Positions 6,377 to 12,534 of a stretch of DNA of 17,020 nt are shown in pieces. The stretch is from Deltaproteobacteria bacterium. GTDB taxonomy: Bacteria > Desulfobacterota > DSM-4660 > Desulfatiglandales > Desulfatiglandaceae. The position numbers were made by a program, and so were the translations under genes. The first letter of the stretch is position 1. Each line of letters starts with the position of its first letter. The stretch is taken from NCBI GenBank assembly GCA_018644785.1, contig JABGPV010000093.1:1-17020 (forward strand), given 5' to 3'. The notes under the pieces are model-generated. The model was not told the origin of the DNA, ran no database searches, and saw only the letters and a program-made list of their open reading frames with translations.

Positions 6377-8508
6377 ACAGACCCTTGCACTCCATTCTTT
6401 CGGTAATTTCGTGGGGTTGGCACCAGCGCCACCGCTTCTTGAAGTTCGGCATGGTGGGTCTCGGCGGCGTGGTCATCAATCAGGTGGCTGTCTGGTTGTG
6501 TCACGCCCATGTGTTCGCGACCGTCGAGAACCCCTCGCTTCGTCTCAACCTGTCCCTGGCGGTTGGAATCCTGCTGAGCATGACCAACAACTTTCACTGG
6601 AACCGCCGGTGGACCTGGAAGGATCGCGCGCGCGCCCGTGAGGTGCCGATTGTACGTCAGTACCTGCAATACGCCGCCGCCAACTGGGCGGGCATTGTGG
6701 CACAGGTGACCATCACCAATCTGTTCATACGGTGGATGCCCTATTTGCTGGCCAATATGATCGGCATCGGTGTGGGATGCGTGGCCAACTTTATTTTGAA
6801 TGACCTGTGGACCTATCGCCAGGAAAGGAAGACGCGCCAGGAAAGGGGGCTGTCCCCCCTTCTTTTGACCATCAGCGGGCTCATTTTTGCTTTGTGCACC
6901 TATCTGTACGGTCTTGCCTCCCTGCACATTCTTCGGAACGGCGACGAACTGGTGTACATGCAAATCACGCGCGTGACCAGCATGGCCAAAGAGTGGCTGC
7001 CCCTGCAGGCCATTCCGGGCATGGGAAACACAAAGCCGCCACTGCTGTTCTGGCAGGGACTGGTGAGTACGGATTGGGGGAATCACTGGTCGGTGGTGGC
7101 GCTGCGCTGGCCCAGCGTGGCGTGGACTTTCGGTACGGCGCTGCTCTGCGGTCTGTTGGGATGGCGGTTGTCCGGGCGGGATGTATTCAAGGGGGCCCTG
7201 GCGGCGCTTTTCTATCTGGCCTTTTTCAGCACCTACCGCTACGGACGGCCTTATTTGACCAATCCACCTGAAACATTCTGGGTGTTCGCATGCTTTTTCA
7301 CCATGCTGTGGTGGAAGCCGCGATCCTTTGAGTCGCGCTTCGTTTTCCCGACCATCCTGGGTGTGCTGGCAGGCATGGCGCTGCTGACCAAAAGTTTCGC
7401 CCAACTGTTGCCCATCGGCGTGGGGCTATCGTGGTGGCATCTGCATGTGCGTGGGTGGCGTGTGACCTCATTTGCGCGCGACTCACTCCCGGGCCTCGTC
7501 TGGACAGCGCTGGTTTCGCTGGGCATGTTCTCGTTGTGGTTTTTGTTCGATCCTGACCCCGCGGCGGTATGGCAGGAGTTCGTGCTGGGGGAAAATGTGG
7601 GCAAAATGGCGGGCAGCGTGGGTTCCTGGTTGAAAGGGTTTTTGTGGAACGGCGACACTGTCTGGTCCCTTGCCGGGAGCTGGTTCTTCAACGCGGGTCT
7701 CCTGGCCTTTCCCTTGTTCGGTTTGATGGTGGTATGCTGGAAGCACCGCCGCACTTTGCTTGAAGAGGAGAAACTACTGTGGATCTGGGTCTTCGCCATC
7801 TTTATCGTGTTCTGCATTCCCAGTCAGCGGAGCGGGCGTTATCTGCTGGAGGGCATGCCGGCGCTGGCGGTGCTGCTGGCGACACGCTGCCGGCAGGTGG
7901 GTCGATATGCCTTCGTGTTGACGCTGGCAGGCGCCATTGCGGTGCTGTTGTCCCTGGGGTGGATATCGTTGCTGCTGGCGCGTGAGGTGGGTATAGAGGC
8001 CTTCAGCTGGTGGCACTTCCCGCTGGTGGTTGCTGCTGTGGCGTTTTCAGCGACGGCCATGGCACGGCCGCGGTGGACCGCCATGTGCACCCCCATCGCA
8101 GCGCTGTCGGTGTTCCTGGTGCTGACCAGTTTTCTTTCCGTGTTTGACGCGCCGCTGGGAACTTACGACACTGCCGTTATCAAGGCCACCGCTGATCGCG
8201 TGGTGTGGGCGCCGGAGAAGTTTCGCTCCAAGGCGGAAACCCATCGCTTCCTGCTGCCTCACGCGGTGGTGCGCGGCTATCCGGCCGGGGGGAAGGTGCC
8301 CGACGTACCCATTCGTGGGCCCCATGACTTAATGGTGATTCAACAGCCGCTGGATGCGCCGGCGCCTGAGGGCGCCATCGGCAGTCGCATCGATATTACC
8401 AGTCGGCACAAAGCCTGGCAGATCCGGGAAATGGCTACCGGCAACGTGAAGAAGCACTTGTTTGCCCGGGAGTGGGTCGTTCCCGCGGGTTCGCTGCCGG
8501 TTCGGTGA
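6373..8508 (+). CDS. GtrA-like domain fused to ArnT/PMT-type glycosyltransferase
   Basis: A 711-residue multi-pass membrane protein joining two domains. Residues about 20-150 are a GtrA/DPMS-type four-helix domain (R-F-L-K-F-G-M-V-G-L-G-G near residue 21, F-I-L-N-D-L-W-T-Y near 140), whose relatives help flip or present polyprenyl-phosphate sugars. From about residue 165 an ArnT/PMT-type transferase begins, with the acidic pair D191-E192 in R-N-G-D-E-L-V-Y-M and N-T-K-P-P-L-L-F-W at 219-227. A long helix-rich middle and a soluble tail follow. The fusion suggests that donor presentation and transfer are combined in one polypeptide. The ATG overlaps the stop of the GT9 gene. Base composition looks richer in G and C than in neighbouring genes, which may hint at a different origin. 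The donor and acceptor are unknown. Confidence 0.88.
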   Translation: MNRPLHSILSVISWGWHQRHRFLKFGMVGLGGVVINQVAVWLCHAHVFATVENPSLRLNLSLAVGILLSMTNNFHWNRRWTWKDRARAREVPIVRQYLQYAAANWAGIVAQVTITNLFIRWMPYLLANMIGIGVGCVANFILNDLWTYRQERKTRQERGLSPLLLTISGLIFALCTYLYGLASLHILRNGDELVYMQITRVTSMAKEWLPLQAIPGMGNTKPPLLFWQGLVSTDWGNHWSVVALRWPSVAWTFGTALLCGLLGWRLSGRDVFKGALAALFYLAFFSTYRYGRPYLTNPPETFWVFACFFTMLWWKPRSFESRFVFPTILGVLAGMALLTKSFAQLLPIGVGLSWWHLHVRGWRVTSFARDSLPGLVWTALVSLGMFSLWFLFDPDPAAVWQEFVLGENVGKMAGSVGSWLKGFLWNGDTVWSLAGSWFFNAGLLAFPLFGLMVVCWKHRRTLLEEEKLLWIWVFAIFIVFCIPSQRSGRYLLEGMPALAVLLATRCRQVGRYAFVLTLAGAIAVLLSLGWISLLLAREVGIEAFSWWHFPLVVAAVAFSATAMARPRWTAMCTPIAALSVFLVLTSFLSVFDAPLGTYDTAVIKATADRVVWAPEKFRSKAETHRFLLPHAVVRGYPAGGKVPDVPIRGPHDLMVIQQPLDAPAPEGAIGSRIDITSRHKAWQIREMATGNVKKHLFAREWVVPAGSLPVR

Positions 8509-8526
8509 CAGCTTGCCTGCCGTCAC
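8505..8526 (-). terminator. Possible terminator hairpin between convergent genes
   Basis: On the minus strand GTGACGGC-AGGCAA-GCTGTCAC forms an 8-bp stem with one G-U pair, 28 bases past the GcvH-like stop. No T tract follows, so intrinsic termination is uncertain. It overlaps the stop codon of the plus-strand gene. Confidence 0.3.
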
Positions 8527-8553
8527 TTTGCCCCGTTGTCGGTCCAAAAACCG

Positions 8554-9063
8554 CTAGATCTTCTGCGCTACGATACCGCCGTACACGGCCTTGCACATTC
8601 CCGAAACACCGCCTTTTAGACCCTCCGGATTTTTGCATCCCTCTGAGTTCTTCAGGCTTTCGGCGTATGCCGACGCCTCGGCCAGTTGGTGGAATTCCTT
8701 TTCCGATTCTTCTCCCGATTTTAGTTTAAAGAGCCATCCTTGGCCATAGGGATCTCGCAACACTAGCTCGGGATCACGTTTTACCCCGTCATTAAAGTGG
8801 ATATCCCCCGTTAACGGTGAATCGATGTAGAGGATTTTTCCGGTAATGGCAAAGATAACGGTCCCCCCTTGCCCACCCGTGTCCCCTTCCGCCACGAGCC
8901 AGTCCAAATCTTTGAGACCACCGGCAAGAATCAAGGCCGGTTCACTCAAACCGAACACGATAGAATCTTCGTCCTGTTTGGCCCAAAGGCCCTGCTTGAT
9001 GTAATAGCGACGATCTTCGGGTATCTCCAGACGCTTACCCAGAAACTTTTCAATAATGACCAT
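8554..9063 (-). CDS. GcvH-like (lipoyl-domain) protein
   Basis: A 169-residue soluble protein. The second of two tandem ATGs (9063) is preferred because AAGGAG (9074-9069) is five bases away; from 9066 the gap is only two. The segment R-D-P-E-L-V-L-R-D-P-Y-G-Q-G-W-L-F-K-L matches the C-terminal signature of glycine cleavage H proteins, and I-T-G-K76-I-L-Y-I-D-S-P-L-T-G-D-I matches the lipoyl hairpin, with K76 as the candidate lipoyl lysine. The hairpin seems one residue shorter than the E-S-V-K-A of true H proteins, so lipoylation is not assured. A tail with C143 and C157 follows, which classical GcvH lacks. No gcvT or gcvP is nearby; it is the last gene of an ArsR-redox operon, so a carrier role in thiol or sulfur chemistry is more likely than glycine cleavage. 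That role is inference. Confidence 0.8.
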   Translation of the reverse strand: MVIIEKFLGKRLEIPEDRRYYIKQGLWAKQDEDSIVFGLSEPALILAGGLKDLDWLVAEGDTGGQGGTVIFAITGKILYIDSPLTGDIHFNDGVKRDPELVLRDPYGQGWLFKLKSGEESEKEFHQLAEASAYAESLKNSEGCKNPEGLKGGVSGMCKAVYGGIVAQKI

Positions 9064-9111
9064 CATAACTCCTTAATCGACCATGTACGAATAGGGTGAT
9101 GATAACAACCA

Positions 9112-9429
9112 TCACTTCTTCAGCAAACGACCCAGCATTCCCTTCTTTTTCGGTTCCGGAGGTGGAAGTCCGAGACTTTTGCAAATGGCCGCCTCGACCT
9201 TTTCATCTGAAATATCCGAACCCTCCGTCACAATCTCTTCGCCGACCATAATGGCGGGAGCCACCGGCAAATCCAACTCAAAGTATTCATCCGTGTTGAA
9301 TTCCGCAGGCGGTTTGCTGATGGTCTCGATCTCAATATCGTAAGTTGCGCCCAACCTGGGCATCATGGTTTTGAAATGTTTTCAAGGTTTTCCGTTAGGT
9401 TCGTTAAGAAAGAATTTAACTTTTAACAT
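9112..9429 (-). CDS. Small Trx-fold selenoprotein with GKPU motif (in-frame TGA at 9382-9384)
   Basis: From ATG 9429, behind AGGAGGT (9440-9434), the frame reads M-L-K-V-K-F-F-L-N-E-P-N-G-K-P-U16-K-H-F-K-T and continues to residue 105 when TGA is read as Sec. A caller that stops at TGA would begin at ATG 9366 and lose the first strand and the Sec. Strand 2-8, the redox turn at 13-16, a helix, V-A-P-A-I-M-V with likely cis-Pro P58, and a final helix with C83 describe a thioredoxin/glutaredoxin-like fold. There is no CxxU or UxxC pair, so the partner Cys must be C83 or another protein. A charged tail (K-K-K-G-M-L-G-R-L-L-K-K) ends it. The gene overlaps the end of the DsbD fusion gene by 7 bases and precedes the GcvH-like gene. 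No signal peptide, so cytoplasmic. Sec is inferred. Confidence 0.82.
9348..9384 (-). promoter_or_regulatory. Sec codon TGA plus bacterial SECIS-like hairpin (GKPU gene)
   Basis: TGA at 9384-9382; 24 bases later loop AGGTT (9357-9353) closed by GCCC/GGGC (9361-9358 with 9352-9349), plus a U-G pair at 9362/9348. Four G-C pairs and GG in the loop make it the cleanest SECIS-like element of the window. Confidence 0.78.
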
Positions 9430-11279
9430 GGTGACCTCCTTTTAGAATAAATATGGCAATACGAAATATCGCCTTTGATTCCACGCGCTGCGCGGAAATT
9501 TTTTGATGTCATTATGATTTGAAAATGAGAATTGCCGGACGTAACATTTTTTTCCGCATCCCGCATGAGGCCCAGGAACTGGCCCGGCGGTAAGTAGTCC
9601 ACAAGGCGAAGATTCTGCAGTTCAACACCGTTACTGTCCAGAAACACCACGGTGGGAACGCCCTTGATCCGGTACCGGGCCAGCAGTTGTTCGTGAAGGG
9701 GATTGCCTTTTTTTGTCAGATCAACCTTGATCATTACAAAGTTAAGCATTCCCCGATCAACCACGCGTTTGTCGTGAAAAGTGATTTCATCCAGCTCTCG
9801 ACAGGGCGCACACCAATCTGCGTAGAATTCAATGATGACGGGTTTTTTCAGTTGTTTCGCCTGGGCGAGCAGTTCATCGGAGTAGGGCTGCCATGCCACA
9901 CCGGGGCCTTGCATGAACCAGGTACTCGTGAGGATGACAGCCAGGACCAGTCCCGTTGTTCCGGCAAGTGACTTAACCCACCCGAAACCCCGGAAAGCGT
10001 TTTTGGTTCTGTCGATCCAGCCCAGGTGAAGACCCGCGGAAAGAGCCACTGCGGCAAGGATAAATACCCCCACGGATTTTGGGAAAATCGGTCTGATAAA
10101 ATAGGCGGCCATGCCCACAAGGACCCACCCCATGAGTTTTCGAATCCACAGCATCCATTCGCCGGATCTGGGCAGTTTGTCAATCTGCCCTGAAAAAACG
10201 GCCAGGAAAAAGAGGGGCAGGCCCAGGCCCAGGCTCAAGGTGAAGAAGATGAGAAACCCCAGCCAAGGGCTTCCCATGCTGGCCACCCAGGTCAGCAACC
10301 CCAGGACAAAGGGACCGATACAGGGGGCGGCCACTACGCCCAGGGTGATCCCCATAAAGAGGGTCCCAAAATATCCCGTGTAGGATTTTGAAGCGGCCTG
10401 TGTCAACCCCGCGGGAAGTTTCAATTCCCAGAATCCGAAAAGGCTCGCCGCAAATAGCATCATGACGAGCGCAATCAGGACGAGCACAATGGGGTTCTGT
10501 AGCAGGGCTCCCATGAGGCTGCCGGTCAAGGCGGCTGTCACACCCAGGATGGAATTGGTGAGCGACAGACCACCGATGTAGCAGGCCCCATGGGCGAAAA
10601 GGTTCCCCCGGCCTCCTCCGCTTCTGCCGCCGAAATAGGAAACGGTTATGGGGATCAGGGGATAGACGCAAGGTGTCAGGTTGAGGGCCATACCCCCTGC
10701 AAATATGCCCAACAACGTCCAGATCATGGCCCAGCCGTTTAGAGGTCCGGGTTCTTCGGGCTTGGTGGAGATTTGGGACAGGCCCGCCGGCTGGCTTGCT
10801 ACGGGATATCCCTTTTTGTGCCATTCAGGATAACCTATGGGATCACGATAAACGTTTTTGTAACCCAGTTTTACGGCTACCCGAGCCGCCGAGTCGCTTC
10901 GGACTCATGCAAGCCCCGCTCAGTAAAAGACGAGGAAACGGTTTTTATCAGGTCCCAGGAATTTTTCCAGTTCATCCTTTTTCTTCCACCGCGACAACCA
11001 GGTGGGTTCCATGGGAAAATTCACGGCGCCTTTGATATGTCCGGTCCGGTATTCCCATTCCTGGCGGGCGTCTACCAGCAAGAAGCCTTGGGGGTCCTCA
11101 TCATACAGTTTCTTGAGTCTTTCCGTATTGATAAGCTGATACCCGCCGTTTGCGGCCTCGGCAACCACGTCTTCGTAGGTGGCGGTTACAGGCGCCACCG
11201 GACGGTTGGTATACCAGAGAAAGCCCACCGTGACGGCCACGGCGACGAGGGCCATTATAGCTGTTTTTAGGCTATTCAT
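9423..11279 (-). CDS. Rhodanese-DsbD-thioredoxin fusion selenoprotein with two Sec (in-frame TGAs at 10920-10922 and 10905-10907)
   Basis: One frame runs from ATG 11279 (GAGG at 11290-11287, seven bases upstream) to TAA 9425-9423 and is broken only by two TGAs. With both read as Sec it gives 618 residues. Order: N-terminal membrane anchor (about 4-24); periplasmic rhodanese domain with L-L-V-D-A-R-Q-E-W-E-Y-R-T-G-H-I-K-G-A and active loop F-Y-U120-A-G-L-A-U125-V-R-S-D-S-A-A; the domain's end L-G-Y-K-N-V-Y...G-Y-P-E-W; a linker; DsbD/CcdA membrane part from M185 with redox cysteines in L-T-P-C204 and A-A-P-C320; a C-terminal periplasmic thioredoxin domain with W-C491-A-P-C494. U120 is the rhodanese catalytic Cys position, and U125 takes the second conserved Cys of the YCxxxxC form. 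Standard calling would give two fragments, 11285-10920 and 10727-9423, and lose the active site. Likely role: membrane electron relay feeding a selenol sulfurtransferase or reductase. The domains are secure; Sec and the single-chain reading are strong inference. Confidence 0.85.
10873..10907 (-). promoter_or_regulatory. Second rhodanese Sec codon and SECIS-like hairpin
   Basis: TGA at 10907-10905; 21 bases later loop CGGGT (10883-10879) closed by CGGCT/AGCCG (10888-10884 with 10878-10874), plus a G-U pair. This hairpin does not overlap the pairing bases of the first one except at its margin, so each TGA has its own element. Confidence 0.7.
10890..10922 (-). promoter_or_regulatory. First rhodanese Sec codon and SECIS-like hairpin
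   Basis: TGA at 10922-10920; 18 bases later loop CGAAGC (10901-10896) closed by GAGTC/GACTC (10906-10902 with 10895-10891), with a further U-G pair at 10907/10890. The second TGA lies at the foot of this stem. Confidence 0.62.
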
Positions 11280-11319
11280 TTTCACACCTCGGTTTTCAGG
11301 GAATCGGATATTCCGGATG

Positions 11320-11775
11320 TCATAGTTTCCCCTCTCTTTTCAGCTTTGTGATCAGGAATTCAGCCCCCGATCGGGACAGGCCGCAGCCCTTCGCCAGGTC
11401 AGAGGGGCTTGTTGAGCCGGTTTTCTTAGCAAAATCGACAACTTCACCGTCCAGTTCTTCCAACCAGTCCTCAAACAGTGATAGGATCTCGGGGTCGGCA
11501 ACCGATGTAAGTTGTTTTGACCGGGCCACTTTGTCCACCATGCTCTGGCACATATCCGTTGGATCGACACCTTCGTCCATGCAGGTGGCCATTCAAAGAT
11601 GAACCATGCTGGTCAGCTTTTCATCGGAAGGTGTCCCCAGCAGATTTGACACCAATTCCAGTCGCGTTTCTTCTTCCAGAAAGAGGAACACATTCTCCAA
11701 TATGCCGGTGAGCGCCCGTGCGGCTTCCTCAGGTGTCATGTTATCGACCAGTTTTTGAATCTTGTCTGTACTCAT
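11320..11775 (-). CDS. Predicted selenoprotein of unknown function with winged-helix-like C terminus (in-frame TGA at 11593-11595)
   Basis: Two adjoining open frames, 11775-11596 and 11592-11320, are in the same phase and separated only by TGA. Read through, they give 151 residues with H-L-U61-M-A-T-C65-M-D. The first 55 residues are helical and acidic (T-P-E-E-A-A-R-A-L-T, F-L-E-E-E-T-R-L-E-L-V). C76 follows in the middle. The end, D-L-A-K-G-C131-G-L-S-R-S-G-A-E-F-L-I-T-K-L-K-R-E-G-K-L, looks like the recognition half of a winged helix. The ATG directly after the TGA has no ribosome site, which argues against two coupled genes, and a SECIS-like hairpin follows. I do not recognise the family. 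It sits between the ArsR gene and the rhodanese-DsbD gene, so it may be a redox-sensing or accessory protein. This is the weakest of the four Sec assignments, because no Cys homologue is visible in the window. Confidence 0.7.
11560..11595 (-). promoter_or_regulatory. Sec codon TGA plus bacterial SECIS-like hairpin (winged-helix-like gene)
   Basis: TGA at 11595-11593; 20 bases later loop AGGTG (11572-11568) closed by CGA/TCG, then a bulged A (11564), then TGGA/TCCA: seven pairs from 11579 to 11560. GG in the loop and the spacing fit bacterial SECIS. Confidence 0.65.
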
Positions 11776-11794
11776 GCTGCGTCATCTCCGGGAA

Positions 11795-12130
11795 TTAAAA
11801 TGATTTTCTTTTTGATAAAAGGTCTGTTACCAGTTCATGCAGTTGTTTGAGGATATCAATAATTCTCTGGTCTGCTACTTTATAATAGATAAAAGGCCCA
11901 CGTCGCTCCACATGGAGCAAAAGCGTTCGTTTCAATTCTTTAAGATGGTGGGAAACAAGGGGTTGGGAAAGTCTGAGCTCTTCCACTATTTGGGAAACAG
12001 ATTTTTCCCCGCCAATCACACAAAGGAGAATACGGAGGCGATTTTCATCGGCGAGGCTCTTGGATAGCGTGGCAACGGTATCAAGATGGTCGTTCAAACG
12101 AGGCATGGTTACTGCTTTTGAATGCGGCAA
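11795..12130 (-). CDS. ArsR-family transcriptional repressor
   Basis: A 111-residue winged-helix regulator. The helix-turn-helix is S-V-S-Q-I-V-E-E-L-R-L-S-Q-P-L-V-S-H-H-L (about residues 44-63), preceded by D-E-N-R-L-R-I-L and followed by the wing R-R-G-P-F-I-Y-Y-K-V. TTG 12130 is chosen as start because GGAGG (12140-12136) is five bases upstream; ATG 12106 is an alternative without such a site. The usual metal-binding ELCVCDL box is absent, and a single Cys sits before the HTH (L-L-C-V-I-G-G), so the signal is probably not arsenic through the classical site. It leads the operon of redox and selenoprotein genes and has a 34-bp palindrome upstream, so it most likely represses its own operon. 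The ligand is unknown. Confidence 0.88.
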   Translation of the reverse strand: MPHSKAVTMPRLNDHLDTVATLSKSLADENRLRILLCVIGGEKSVSQIVEELRLSQPLVSHHLKELKRTLLLHVERRGPFIYYKVADQRIIDILKQLHELVTDLLSKRKSF

Positions 12131-12167
12131 TCTTTCCTCCAGGTCTTCCCTTTCTCACCAAGGTTCA

Positions 12168-12201
12168 GATCAGTATATCAACGTGTATTGATATATTGAT
12201 C
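12168..12201 (-). promoter_or_regulatory. ArsR-type operator palindrome
   Basis: TATATCAA-cgtgta-TTGATATA (12174-12195) is a perfect inverted repeat, extended outward by GATCA and TGATC with one mismatched pair between. It lies 38 bases before the arsR start. TATACT (12177-12172, minus) inside it could be a -10 box, so binding would block transcription. Confidence 0.75.
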
Positions 12202-12248
12202 TGCCGGGGATGTCAAGGGGGAAATTTCAGCCTGGGTCTGTTGCACCA

Positions 12249-12446
12249 TCACCCTTCGGCTACGGCCTCCTGAACAAGGTCTCTTAAACAATGGGGAAAC
12301 CGCTTTATAATGGGTTCCGTTACCCTGTTCTTGTGTGTGAGCACACATTCACAACAAAGGCCGTGCCTTGGACAATCCGTTTTCGGACAGGAACAATAGG
12401 TGTTGATTTTGGTTTTATTAGGACAGTTTACAGTCTCATTTTCCAT
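12249..12446 (-). CDS. Small Cys-rich protein (DUF6485-like)
   Basis: A 65-residue protein with nine cysteines: C8, then C-S-C at 18-20, C25, the run C-C-E-C at 31-34 and C53, arranged N-C-P-N-K-T-K...Y-C-S-C-P-K-T-D-C-P-R-H-G-L-C-C-E-C-V. This spacing with the following H and a late Cys is like the small zinc-ribbon-type family I recall as DUF6485, a name I hold only moderately. ATG 12446 has GGGAG eight bases upstream. It probably binds a metal or an iron-sulfur cluster; no partner is evident. It lies between cobT and the arsR operon, 88 bases after cobT, and may be cotranscribed with cobT. Confidence 0.7.
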   Translation of the reverse strand: MENETVNCPNKTKINTYCSCPKTDCPRHGLCCECVLTHKNRVTEPIIKRFPHCLRDLVQEAVAEG

Positions 12447-12534
12447 GGTTTTCTCCCTTGTGGAATCTTCGTGGAACCTCTATCACAAACCGGCAGCGGG
12501 CAGCCTGGCTGTGTTTCATTTATAGCGCGGTGTC

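Noticed and set aside
6250..7404. Long minus-strand ORF of 384 codons opposite the GT9 and GtrA genes
   Set aside because: It is low-complexity (rich in Q, G, H, P), lies antisense to two well-recognised genes and has no domain; it is a shadow of high-GC coding sequence.
10890..11279. Rhodanese as a nonsense-mutated pseudogene
   Set aside because: Two TGAs exactly at two conserved Cys sites, each with a hairpin, and intact sequence on both sides are not what decay looks like.
456..11595. TGA reassigned to an ordinary amino acid throughout the genome (code 4 or 25)
   Set aside because: Many intact genes end normally at TGA (457-459, 747-749, 6374-6376, 8506-8508, 12535-12537, 15734-15736), and in-frame TGAs occur only in the four redox-type genes.
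12249..12251. TGA ending the small Cys-rich gene as another Sec codon
   Set aside because: The following codons soon hit another stop, show no family similarity, and no convincing hairpin follows.
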